DNA of 64,000 nt from Algoriphagus oliviformis (GTDB taxonomy: Bacteria; Bacteroidota; Bacteroidia; Cytophagales; Cyclobacteriaceae). The position numbers were made by a program, and so were the translations under genes. Position 1 is the first letter of the stretch. Each line of letters starts with the position of its first letter. Below the pieces are notes generated by a model, which was given only the letters and a program-made list of their open reading frames with translations, had not been told where the DNA came from and searched no databases. This document shows positions 32,786-40,551 of the stretch, one piece after another. The DNA is taken from positions 124,001 through 188,000 of the forward strand of contig NZ_JAFKCT010000008.1 of NCBI RefSeq assembly GCF_017254915.1, in the 5' to 3' direction.

Positions 32786-33666
32786 TAACCCGTACGTTTT
32801 ATCACTAAAGGCAACGCTTTCTTCAGCGCTGGATTGCGATTGCCCGGCTTCCAGATCACCGACAGCTCGGTAAACTGCGATATCCCGCGAATCTCCATAA
32901 AGCGCACATTCAGGTCATAGCCCACGCCCAGCGAGCTCGGCACGATGGCCACACCGAGGCCGTTTTCCACCAGCCGGAAGATCGTGAGCGCATGTACGGA
33001 CTTGTGCCGGATCTTGGGAGAAAAGCCCGCATCCCGGCAAATCCCCATGATTTGCTCGTAATAATAATTGGAGTAGTCACTGGAAAAAAGGATAAAAGAC
33101 TCCTCGGCAAACTGGGAAACCGAGCGGAAATCAGCCTCCTCGACGGGATGGTTTGCCGGCACGACCAGCGAAAAGCTGTCCCGAAAAACCGCCCGCATCT
33201 CCAGATCCTCCGGCACCGAAGCCAGGCGCACAAAGCCCAGATCCAGCTTGTCCTTTTGGATCATCTCCACCTGCACGGCATTGCTCAGCTCCTCCAGACT
33301 TGCGCTGATCCCCGGCTGCTCGGCATTGAGTCGGGCGAGGAGATCAGGCAGGATACGGTTGGATGCAGAGCCAAGGAAACCGATCCGCAACTCCCCTACC
33401 TTCCCGGATGCAATGAGCTTAAGTTGGGTCTTGGCGGCTTCCAGATGGTTGATCACAAAGTCCACCTCCCCTTTAAAAAAAGCACCCGGAACGGTCAGTT
33501 CCACATGTTTTTTGTCCCGATCAAAGAGCTGCACGCCGAGCATTTCCTCCAGCTGCTTGATCTGTCGGCTCAAGCCGGGTTGGGAGATAAAGAGTCGTTC
33601 GGCAGCTTTGCGGTAGTTCAATTCCTCCGCCACCGCTTGGAAATAAATGAGATGCCTCAGCTCCAT
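32785..33666 (-). CDS. LysR-family regulator, probably of the hut genes
   Basis: 293 residues. N-terminal winged helix-turn-helix (about 1-60): MELRHLIYFQAVAEELNYRKAAERLF, with the recognition helix in SQPGLSRQIKQLEEMLGVQLFDR. The effector-binding domain follows (about 90-293), including GELRIGFLGSASNRILPDLLARL and VIWKPGNRNPALKK. Divergently oriented to hutH with 182 bases between them, the usual LysR-target layout, so it probably senses urocanate or histidine and activates hutHIU. In most bacteria hut is controlled by HutC (GntR) or HutP; a LysR regulator is a Bacteroidota variant. Its 3' end is in a REP-like element. Confidence 0.88.
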   Translation of the reverse strand: MELRHLIYFQAVAEELNYRKAAERLFISQPGLSRQIKQLEEMLGVQLFDRDKKHVELTVPGAFFKGEVDFVINHLEAAKTQLKLIASGKVGELRIGFLGSASNRILPDLLARLNAEQPGISASLEELSNAVQVEMIQKDKLDLGFVRLASVPEDLEMRAVFRDSFSLVVPANHPVEEADFRSVSQFAEESFILFSSDYSNYYYEQIMGICRDAGFSPKIRHKSVHALTIFRLVENGLGVAIVPSSLGVGYDLNVRFMEIRGISQFTELSVIWKPGNRNPALKKALPLVIKRTG

Positions 33667-33693
33667 TGATACGTTTCAGTTATTGAATGATGA

Positions 33694-33701
33694 CAAAAAT
33701 A
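33694..33701 (-). promoter_or_regulatory. Candidate -7 box of the LysR gene
   Basis: TATTTTTG on the minus strand, an exact TAnnTTTG, 28 bases from the ATG at 33666. Within one of the two AATAGTAT repeats of the divergent region. Confidence 0.4.
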
Positions 33702-33724
33702 GTATCAAAAAGCATCAATAGTAT
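33698..33724 (+). promoter_or_regulatory. Possible LysR operator: two AATAGTAT repeats
   Basis: AATAGTAT at 33698-33705 and again at 33717-33724, spaced by 19 bases start-to-start, near two helical turns. They lie between the LysR gene and hutH and overlap both candidate -7/-33 regions, as LysR-type sites often do. Confidence 0.4.
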
Positions 33725-33728
33725 GCGT

Positions 33729-33736
33729 TAATTTTG
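33729..33736 (+). promoter_or_regulatory. Candidate -7 box of hutH
   Basis: TAATTTTG, an exact TAnnTTTG, with no good -33 box. A missing -33 is consistent with an activator-dependent promoter, as expected for a LysR-controlled gene. Confidence 0.45.
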
Positions 33737-33759
33737 GAGAGCGTATGAACCCAGCCGCT

Positions 33760-33790
33760 GACCTGTCAGGTTTTGAAAACCTGACAGGTC
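33760..33790. repeat. REP-like palindrome in the hutH leader
   Basis: Perfect 31-base palindrome with arms GACCTGTCAGGTTTT and AAAACCTGACAGGTC around one G. Similar palindromes occur at 41561-41591 and, degenerate, at 55909-55926. Confidence 0.85.
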
Positions 33791-33848
33791 TTTGCCTCGG
33801 TCGGTGTCCCCACCGACCGAAACCAAAAAACCACAAAAGACTTTAGCC

Positions 33849-35414
33849 ATGAACATATTCCACTACGGCCAAGATCACCTCACCGCTTCCTTGGCACTCC
33901 AGCTGGCCAGAAAGGAAACCAAAGGTATCCTCAGCGCAGAGACCATCGCCAAAGTCGAGCAATCTGCCCAAGCCGTCGCCCAGATCGCCCAGGGTGAAGC
34001 CGCGGTCTACGGCATCAACACGGGTTTTGGCCCGCTCTGCACCACAAGAATCTCCGCAGCAGACACCACGACTTTACAGGAAAACCTCCTGAAAAGCCAT
34101 GCCGTCGGCCTCGGAGAACTGATTCCCGAGGAAATCTCCCGACTGATGCTGGTCTTGAAGATCCACGCGCTGGCTCAGGGATTCTCGGGAATCCGATTGG
34201 AGACCCTGGAGCGCATTCTTTGGATGCTGGAGAATGAGGTCATCCCGACCGTGCCTGAGCAGGGTTCGGTGGGTGCTTCGGGAGACCTGGCACCGCTTTC
34301 ACATTTGTTTTTGCCCTTGATCGGTTTGGGGAAAGTGCATTTTCAAGGACAAATCGTCAAGACAGAAAAGGCTTTAGCCCATTTCTCCAAAGCCGCATTG
34401 GCCCTCGGCCCAAAAGAAGGCCTGGCCCTGATCAACGGCACCCAGTTCATGGCCGCCCATGGGGTCAAAATCGTGGAACGCCTGCACAACCTCCTCACCC
34501 ACGCCAGCATCACCGGCGCGATGATGATCGAAGGATTGATGGGTTCGGTCAAGCCTTTTACCGCCGCACTGCATCAGCTGCGGCCTTTTGCGGGCAACCA
34601 ACACGTCGCCCAGACCATCCTAAACCTACTCCACGAGTCGGAGATCGTCAACTCCCACCTGCACTGCGCACGGGTGCAAGACCCCTATTCCCTCCGCTGC
34701 ATGCCCCAAGTGCACGGTGCAAGCTGGAATGCCTGGGCGCACCTGAGGGATTCCATCGAGACGGAGATCAACTCGGTGACGGACAACCCGGTGGTTTTTG
34801 ACGCGAACACGACCGTGTCTGGAGGGAATTTTCACGGACAGCCCATCGCCCTTCCGCTGGACTACGCCTGTCTGGCGGCTTCTGAGCTCGGCAATATTTC
34901 CGACCGCAGGATCTATCTCTCGATAGAAGGGGACACGCCGGGCGTGCCCAAGCTTTTGCTCAAGGAAACCGGCCTCAACTCCGGCCTGATGATCCCGCAG
35001 TACACCACGGCGGCTTTGGCCTCCGAAAATAAAGGCCTTTGCTTCCCCGCTTCCGCCGACTCGATCCCGACTTCCTTGGGTCAAGAGGATCACGTGAGCA
35101 TGGGAAGTATCGGTGCAAGAAAAGCGCTGCGAGTGATAGGAAACGTGGAAAAGATTCTGGGAATCGAGCTTTTCTATGCCGCACAGGCCATGGACTACCA
35201 CGCTCCGCTGAAGTCCGGAAAGATCATGACCGCCATCTACGAGCGGGTGAGAAAGGACATTGAACCAGTGGTCTCTGATCGAATCATGTACGAGGATATG
35301 GAAGCCGCAATTGAATTGGTCCAAAGCGGCGAACTCATCGAGCTGGCAAAAAGGGTTGCAGCTGCCGAAGGACTTGACTTTGAAACACCTTGGAGCGAGG
35401 CTTTTGCTTTCTAA
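33849..35414 (+). CDS. hutH: Histidine ammonia-lyase
   Basis: 521 residues from the ATG at 33849. First step of histidine degradation: histidine to trans-urocanate and ammonia. The catalytic MIO prosthetic group forms from Ala143-Ser144-Gly145 in GSVGASGDLAPLSH; the catalytic Tyr region VYGINTGFGPL and the substrate-binding VQDPYSLRC and QYTTAAL segments are all present. Size matches the Pseudomonas enzyme (about 510). It begins the hutH-hutI-hutU operon, whose leader contains the 31-base palindrome. Confidence 0.97.
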   Translation: MNIFHYGQDHLTASLALQLARKETKGILSAETIAKVEQSAQAVAQIAQGEAAVYGINTGFGPLCTTRISAADTTTLQENLLKSHAVGLGELIPEEISRLMLVLKIHALAQGFSGIRLETLERILWMLENEVIPTVPEQGSVGASGDLAPLSHLFLPLIGLGKVHFQGQIVKTEKALAHFSKAALALGPKEGLALINGTQFMAAHGVKIVERLHNLLTHASITGAMMIEGLMGSVKPFTAALHQLRPFAGNQHVAQTILNLLHESEIVNSHLHCARVQDPYSLRCMPQVHGASWNAWAHLRDSIETEINSVTDNPVVFDANTTVSGGNFHGQPIALPLDYACLAASELGNISDRRIYLSIEGDTPGVPKLLLKETGLNSGLMIPQYTTAALASENKGLCFPASADSIPTSLGQEDHVSMGSIGARKALRVIGNVEKILGIELFYAAQAMDYHAPLKSGKIMTAIYERVRKDIEPVVSDRIMYEDMEAAIELVQSGELIELAKRVAAAEGLDFETPWSEAFAF

Positions 35415-35450
35415 CTTAAATTGAAACCGGCAGACCCACACCCCAAGATC

Positions 35451-35488
35451 TCTGTGGGAATCTGTGACTAAATCTGTGAAAATCTGTG
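35451..35488 (+). repeat. Four spaced TCTGTG repeats before hutI
   Basis: TCTGTG occurs at 35451, 35461, 35473 and 35483, in the wider form (AA)TCTGTG(GGA/ACT/AAA). The GTG start codon of hutI (35486-35488) is inside the fourth copy. Confidence 0.75.
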
Positions 35489-36721
35489 GGAAACAAAAAA
35501 CTTATCGGCCCCATCACACAGCTCCTTACGCTGGATCAGCTTCCGATCAAGGGAGCTTTGAAAGACGAACAGCTTGAAATCGTCGAGCAGGCAGGCATCG
35601 TGGTCGAGGGAGAAAAAATCCTGAAAACCGGCCTTTGGACGGCTTTGAAAACCGAGTTTCTGCAAGCGGAACTTGTCGAGCTCAAGGGTGATTTTGTCGC
35701 GATTCCGGGTTTGGTGGATTGCCACACGCACATCTGTTTTGGTGGAAGCCGCGCGAGGGATTTTGCCATGCGAAATGCGGGTAAGTCCTATCTGGAAATC
35801 GCTCAGGCCGGAGGCGGCATTTGGGATACCGTAACGCAGACCCGCGCCTTGAGTCTGGATGAATTGGCGGCCGCCACCGCCAAAAACGCCAATCGCCATC
35901 TCTCCGAAGGCGTGACCACCATCGAGGTGAAGAGCGGCTACGGGCTTTCGGTCGAGGAAGAACTCAAAATGCTCCGGGCAATCCAAAAAGCCAAGGCCTC
36001 CACTCCAGCAGATTTGGTTCCGACCTGCCTCGCTGCCCACATGAAGCCAAGGGATTTTGAAGGAAGTCCGACGGAGTATTTGGAGCGGATGGCAAATCAG
36101 CTTTTTCCAGTCTTGGAGGAAGAAAAACTCAGCGGCCGCATCGATGCCTTTGTGGAGAAAAGCGCCTTTTCTCCAGAAGAAATCACACCCTACCTCGAAA
36201 AAGCCAAAGCGCTGGGCTTTGACCTCACGGTCCACGCGGATCAGTTTACGGCTGGCGGATCGGCGGTAGCGGTAGAGCTGGGAGCCAAATCCGCTGACCA
36301 TTTGGAAGCCTCTACAGACACAGAAGTTAAGCTATTGGCAAAATCCGACACCATTGCCGTGGCGCTTCCGGGCGCATCAATTGGTTTGGGTTGCGCCTTT
36401 ACGCCAGCTCGGAAAATCCTCGACCAAGGTGGCGCCTTGGCCATTGCCTCGGACTGGAATCCGGGTTCGGCACCCATGGGGGATCTGATCGCCCAAGCGT
36501 CGATCTTGGCGACCTTCGAAAAGCTCAGCACGACCGAAGTCCTCGCCGGCATCAGTTTTCGCGCAGCAGCGGCATTGGGCTTGGATGATCGGGGCAAAAT
36601 CACTAGCGGTAAACTCGCGGACTTTGTCCTTTTCCCCACTTCAGACTACCGGGAAATCCTGTACCAGCAGGGAAAGTTGAAGCCGACGATGGTGTGGAAA
36701 AATGGTAAAAAGGTCGGATGA
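35486..36721 (+). CDS. hutI: Imidazolonepropionase
   Basis: 411 residues, GTG start inside the TCTGTG repeat; no ATG fits the family's N-terminus. Third enzyme of histidine degradation: imidazolonepropionate to N-formimidoyl-glutamate. Metal-dependent amidohydrolase with PGLVDCHTHICFGGSRARDF (His-x-His metal ligands), EVKSGYGLSVEEELKMLR, VHADQFT (His) and the catalytic Asp in ASDWNPGSAPMGD. Full length (about 405-415). The preceding 71 bases to hutH contain the repeats and no terminator, so hutH and hutI are probably co-transcribed. Confidence 0.96.
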   Translation: MGNKKLIGPITQLLTLDQLPIKGALKDEQLEIVEQAGIVVEGEKILKTGLWTALKTEFLQAELVELKGDFVAIPGLVDCHTHICFGGSRARDFAMRNAGKSYLEIAQAGGGIWDTVTQTRALSLDELAAATAKNANRHLSEGVTTIEVKSGYGLSVEEELKMLRAIQKAKASTPADLVPTCLAAHMKPRDFEGSPTEYLERMANQLFPVLEEEKLSGRIDAFVEKSAFSPEEITPYLEKAKALGFDLTVHADQFTAGGSAVAVELGAKSADHLEASTDTEVKLLAKSDTIAVALPGASIGLGCAFTPARKILDQGGALAIASDWNPGSAPMGDLIAQASILATFEKLSTTEVLAGISFRAAAALGLDDRGKITSGKLADFVLFPTSDYREILYQQGKLKPTMVWKNGKKVG

Positions 36722-36742
36722 CCGATGTCCGATGTCAGATGA
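36721..36742. repeat. Self-similar low-complexity tract (a)
   Basis: ACCGATGTCCGATGTCAGAT tandem-like words, right after hutI. A second such tract, built of CGGTCTTCGGTCATCGGTCTTCC-like words, lies at 36905-36932 in the same spacer before hutU. Confidence 0.6.
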
Positions 36743-36997
36743 ACACCAGATTCAAGACGCTAGACTTAAGACATTAGAATCGGGAAAGAGCTAAAAAGTT
36801 AGAATACAACCCGTAAATCATAGATAAAAATCAACATGTATGTCCGTATTGTGCCAGTAGGTAACCTTGAATACACGACATAACGCAAAACTCCGGCTTG
36901 CCCTACTTCGGTCTTCGGTCATCGGTCTTCCGACCCGACTGAAAAAGCAAATTCGCCCACGGCCAAGATTGCGGATATACACAAAAATAAAAACCCC

Positions 36998-38998
36998 ATG
37001 ACTTTTCAGGATCAAATCAGACAAGGTATTCCTTCGGTTTTACCTCCTAAAAGGGAGCGAAACCCGAAGCTTTCCCACGCACCAAAGCGCAAGGACATCC
37101 TTTCTCCGGAAGAGAAAAAACTGGCTCTAATGAATGCCCTGCGCTATTTCCCAAAAGCTTGGCATCAAGAACTGGTGGTAGATTTTTTGTCCGAACTGAA
37201 GGAATACGGGCGGATCTACATGTACCGCTTCATCCCGGATTACGACATTTTTGCAAGGCCGATCTCGGAATATCCGGCCAAGTCGCCCCAAGCGGCAGCC
37301 ATCATGCTCATGATCCAAAACAACCTGGATCCGGCCGTGGCCCAGCATCCCGAGGAACTCATCACCTACGGTGGCAACGGAGCCGTTTTCCAAAACTGGG
37401 CGCAGTACCTGCTGACGATGAAATACCTGTCCGAAATGACGGAGGAGCAGACGCTGCACATGTATTCGGGCCATCCCATGGGGCTTTTCCCCTCCTCCCC
37501 CGACGCTCCCCGCGTGATCGTCACCAACGGTATGATGATCCCCAACTACTCCAAGCCGGACGATTGGGAGCGCTTCAATGCCCTAGGCGTGACGCAGTAC
37601 GGGCAAATGACCGCGGGCTCTTACATGTATATCGGCCCGCAGGGAATCGTCCACGGCACCACGATCACGGTGATGAATGCCTTCCGGAAAAAGCTTGGTT
37701 CGGGCATCTCGCCTGCCGGAAAGATCTTCCTCACCGCCGGACTTGGCGGCATGAGCGGCGCGCAGCCCAAGGCTGGAAATATTGCGGGCTGCATCACGAT
37801 CTGCGCGGAGGTCAATCCTGCCGCGGCAAGAAAACGCCACGAACAAGGCTGGGTGGACGAGCTGATCGAGAACTTGGATCAACTCGTAAAACGGGTTTCT
37901 GAAGCCAAATCCAAACAAGAGGTCGTATCCATTGCCTTTTTGGGAAATATCGTCGACGTCTGGGAGCGATTTGATGCGGAAGGCCTTTTCGTAGAACTGG
38001 GCTCCGACCAGACCTCCCTGCACAATCCTTGGGCTGGAGGCTACTATCCCGTAGGGCTTTCTTTCGAAGAATCCAACCGCATGATGGCGGAAAACCCGGA
38101 GGAATTTCGCGTTAAAGTCCAGGAATCCCTTCGCCGACAGGCCGCTGCAATCAATCGCCATGCGGCAAAAGGAACCTACTTCTTCGACTACGGCAACGCT
38201 TTTCTCCTCGAAGCTTCCCGGGCTGGCGCCGAGGTGATGGCCGAAAACGGCATCGACTTCCGCTATCCGAGCTATGTGCAGGACATCTTGGGGCCGATGT
38301 GTTTTGACTATGGCTTTGGGCCTTTCCGATGGGTTTGTACTTCCGGCAAGGCCGAGGATTTGCGGAAGTCCGACCAGATTGCCGCTGGCGTTTTGGAAGA
38401 AATCCAAAAAACAGCGCCGGACTCCATCTCCCAGCAGATGCAAGACAACATCACGTGGATCAGAGAGGCGGAAAAAAACCAGCTCGTCGTCGGTTCGCAG
38501 GCGAGGATTCTCTACGCCGACGCGGAAGGAAGGGCGAAGATCGCTGCGGCTTTTAATGAAGCAATTGCAAAAGGTAAAATCTCCGCTCCCATCGTGCTCG
38601 GGCGAGATCACCACGACGTGAGCGGCACGGACTCGCCCTATCGTGAGACGAGCAATATCTACGACGGCAGCCGGTTTACCGCGGACATGGCCATCCACAA
38701 CGTGATCGGCGACAGCTTCCGAGGCGCCACCTGGGTCTCCATCCACAACGGCGGCGGAGTCGGCTGGGGCGAGGTGATCAACGGTGGCTTTGGAATGGTG
38801 CTGGATGGAAGCGTCGAAGCCGAAAGAAGGCTGAAATCCATGCTTTTCTACGATGTAAACAACGGCATCGCACGAAGAGCCTGGGCAAGGAATTCGGGTT
38901 CACTGGAGGCGATCCAACGGGAAATGGAGCGAAGTCCGGGATTGAAAGTGACGATTCCGAATTTGGTGGACGAAGAACTTCTGAAAGGGGCATTTTAA
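36998..38998 (+). CDS. hutU: Urocanate hydratase (long form)
   Basis: 666 residues; second step, urocanate to imidazolonepropionate with a bound NAD+. Signature segments: YGGNGAVFQNWAQYLLTM, MYSGHPMGLFPSS, GQMTAGSYMYIGPQGIVHGT, LTAGLGGMSGAQPKAG and ISAPIVLGRDHHDVSGTDSPYRET (read in parts), with the catalytic Cys in DYGFGPFRWVCTSGK. About 110 residues longer than the Pseudomonas enzyme (about 557): the Bacteroidota/long subfamily with an extended N-terminus. The gap after hutI (276 bases) contains repeats but no terminator. Confidence 0.96.
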   Translation: MTFQDQIRQGIPSVLPPKRERNPKLSHAPKRKDILSPEEKKLALMNALRYFPKAWHQELVVDFLSELKEYGRIYMYRFIPDYDIFARPISEYPAKSPQAAAIMLMIQNNLDPAVAQHPEELITYGGNGAVFQNWAQYLLTMKYLSEMTEEQTLHMYSGHPMGLFPSSPDAPRVIVTNGMMIPNYSKPDDWERFNALGVTQYGQMTAGSYMYIGPQGIVHGTTITVMNAFRKKLGSGISPAGKIFLTAGLGGMSGAQPKAGNIAGCITICAEVNPAAARKRHEQGWVDELIENLDQLVKRVSEAKSKQEVVSIAFLGNIVDVWERFDAEGLFVELGSDQTSLHNPWAGGYYPVGLSFEESNRMMAENPEEFRVKVQESLRRQAAAINRHAAKGTYFFDYGNAFLLEASRAGAEVMAENGIDFRYPSYVQDILGPMCFDYGFGPFRWVCTSGKAEDLRKSDQIAAGVLEEIQKTAPDSISQQMQDNITWIREAEKNQLVVGSQARILYADAEGRAKIAAAFNEAIAKGKISAPIVLGRDHHDVSGTDSPYRETSNIYDGSRFTADMAIHNVIGDSFRGATWVSIHNGGGVGWGEVINGGFGMVLDGSVEAERRLKSMLFYDVNNGIARRAWARNSGSLEAIQREMERSPGLKVTIPNLVDEELLKGAF

Positions 38999-39003
38999 TT
39001 TCG

Positions 39004-39031
39004 TCATCAGTCGACGGTCGACAGTCCACTG
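39004..39031. repeat. Self-similar tract (b) at the hut/insert boundary
   Basis: CATCAGTCGACGGTCGACAGTCCAC-type words directly after hutU. A tract of the same style (AGTCCACAGACC...) sits at 40473-40504 just before hutG; the two flank the toxin-antitoxin/Uma2 segment. Confidence 0.5.
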
Positions 39032-39087
39032 CACGTCGCGTGATAGCAAAGATGTTTGTTACTAGTATTTAGCTAACTCCTAAATGA

Positions 39088-39143
39088 CCTTTCGACTTCG
39101 CTCAAGGTGACACCGGACTGTCAGGTCGAGCGGAGTCGAGACC
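39088..39143. repeat. Dispersed TTCGACT repeat, inverted pair
   Basis: CTTTCGACTTCGCTCAAGGTGACA (39089 onward) is followed by the complement-like TGTCAGGTCGAGCGGAGTCGAGA. The two halves form an imperfect hairpin. Copies of the same word occur at 39696, 55793-55864 and 56590-56682. Confidence 0.75.
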
Positions 39144-39217
39144 TTATTCACACGACAAATAACACTAGAAGAATTCCGAATTCCCATTTTGGGTATATTT
39201 GATCAAACTGAATCGCA

Positions 39218-39400
39218 ATGCTCACAAAATCTTTGGTCAAAAAACAACTCGACAAACTGCCTGAAGAATTCACTTTGGATGATCTGGTGGAGCAATTGAT
39301 CCTAGTCCAAAAAATCGAAAAGGGACTGAAGGACTCAGAGGAGGACAAGGTCATTTCGGAAGAAAAACTCGACAGTGAAATCGAAAAATGGTTCAAATAA
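39218..39400 (+). CDS. Antitoxin of a type II toxin-antitoxin pair
   Basis: 60 residues: MLTKSLVKKQLDKLPEEFTL...DELV-type helix followed by a Glu/Lys-rich C-terminus EEDKVISEEKLDSEIEKWFK. Small, charged, helical, with its 3' end overlapping the toxin gene by 13 bases: the usual arrangement of the antitoxin gene before a ParE/RelE toxin. Its family is not clear: the DNA-binding fold (ribbon-helix-helix or similar) cannot be stated, so the call rests on context. Confidence 0.75.
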   Translation: MLTKSLVKKQLDKLPEEFTLDDLVEQLILVQKIEKGLKDSEEDKVISEEKLDSEIEKWFK

Positions 39401-39690
39401 ACTGGACGGATCGGGCTGTTTTGGATTTGAAAGAAATCGCTGATTACATCAGCCGGGATTCCAAAAAGTACGCAAAAATCCAGATTCAACGAATCAAACA
39501 GCGAACCCAGATACTGAAGAAAAATCCTTTTTCCGGACAGCTCCTAGACTTCTTCAATCATCCGCAAGTCAGGCAGCTCACTGAAGGAAACTACTTGGTA
39601 ATTTATTGCGTCAAAAGCGAAACTAGGATTGACATCGTCTCCGTACACCACGCTTCACGAAGTCTCGAAAAAAGGAAACTGGACGTTTAA
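39388..39690 (+). CDS. RelE/ParE-family toxin
   Basis: 100 residues. INWTDRAVLDLKEIADYISRDSKKYA is the N-terminal helix pair, followed by beta strands with NPFSGQLLDFFNHPQVRQLTEGNYLVIYCVKS and the C-terminal RIDIVSVHHASRSLEKRKL. The ParE family inhibits gyrase, while RelE cleaves mRNA; which applies is not visible. Start ATG overlaps the antitoxin's 3' end, so the two proteins are made together. The pair separates hutU from hutG. Confidence 0.88.
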   Translation: MVQINWTDRAVLDLKEIADYISRDSKKYAKIQIQRIKQRTQILKKNPFSGQLLDFFNHPQVRQLTEGNYLVIYCVKSETRIDIVSVHHASRSLEKRKLDV

Positions 39691-39695
39691 AAAAG

Positions 39696-39719
39696 CCTTC
39701 GACTCCGCTCAGGCTGACA
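39696..39719 (+). repeat. Dispersed TTCGACT repeat, single half
   Basis: CCTTCGACTCCGCTCAGGCTGACA, one arm of the dispersed repeat, directly after the toxin gene. Confidence 0.75.
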
Positions 39720-39740
39720 AAACAAGCCATTTAGCACATT

Positions 39741-40364
39741 TTAATCCTCCGAAAACACCTCTTCCAGATCGAGCACAAACCCGGGAAGAACGGTGGATTG
39801 GATTTTGTCCCCAGAGGTAAAAAGTCGGGAGGGTTGATATTTCCCGTCGACCAGGGTATAAACCAGAAGCGTACACTCTACCGGATGGATGACCCAGTAT
39901 TCCCGTACACCAAACTCCTCATACAGCTCATACTTATTCTGAAGTTCCACGCGGTTGTTGCTCGGTGAGAGGATCTCCACGATCAGGTCGGGCGCACCTA
40001 GGCAACCCTTGTCGTCGAGTTTGGAAGGATCGCAGATCACGGAAAGATCCGGCTGGACTACAGAATCGACCTTTTTGTCCTCAGGATTTCTGGAAAAGCG
40101 CACATCAAAGGGAGCGGCGTAAACCTCGCATTTTTTGCCATCCAAAAAACCAGCAACAATCCGGGACAAAGCCATGGAAACCTTCTGATGCCTCCTGCTC
40201 GGTGCGGCGGCTTTTTTGAACACCTTCCCCTTAATCAGCTCGACGATTTCCTCAAAATTCCAATTGAGGTAATCCGCGTAGGTATAGCCTGTGAAGGAAT
40301 CGCTGGGTTCATGAAAAGCATCGATGTCGATCTTCTCTCTTTGCGGAATTCGGTATTCTTTCAT
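39741..40364 (-). CDS. Uma2-family (DUF820) PD-(D/E)XK nuclease-like protein
   Basis: 207 residues from the ATG at 40364 (the TTG at 40379 is less likely). The fold's catalytic core is visible: VQPDLSVICDPSKL (catalytic Asp), APDLIVEILSPSN (E-x-hydrophobic) followed by KYELYEEFGVREYWVI. Uma2 family proteins are abundant in cyanobacteria and Bacteroidota; they are predicted nucleases but the role is unknown. Gene faces the toxin gene (51 bases). Part of the accessory segment between hutU and hutG. Confidence 0.85.
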   Translation of the reverse strand: MKEYRIPQREKIDIDAFHEPSDSFTGYTYADYLNWNFEEIVELIKGKVFKKAAAPSRRHQKVSMALSRIVAGFLDGKKCEVYAAPFDVRFSRNPEDKKVDSVVQPDLSVICDPSKLDDKGCLGAPDLIVEILSPSNNRVELQNKYELYEEFGVREYWVIHPVECTLLVYTLVDGKYQPSRLFTSGDKIQSTVLPGFVLDLEEVFSED

Positions 40365-40472
40365 GGTCGGAAGCTCCAATTGACAACAAAACTAACAAGC
40401 AACTTTTCTTAAGTTAGCATATAATCCGCTATTTTGGTACAGGGTAAATCAGCGATCGCAAACTCGGATTAT

Positions 40473-40504
40473 AGTCCACAGACCACAGTCAACGGTCCAC
40501 CGAC
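40473..40504. repeat. Self-similar tract (c) before hutG
   Basis: AGTCCACAGACCACAGTCAACGGTCCACCGAC-like words (longest part given is within the limit as AGTCCACAGACCACAGTCAA). The right boundary of the accessory segment in the hut cluster. Confidence 0.5.
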
Positions 40505-40551
40505 ATGGCCGCAAAGCGTCCTTTTCTACTTTCACATTTTCTAAACTTCGC

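Noticed and set aside
36818..37024. 68-residue minus-strand frame before hutU
   Set aside because: Overlaps the hutU start, unusual composition, and spans the self-similar tract.
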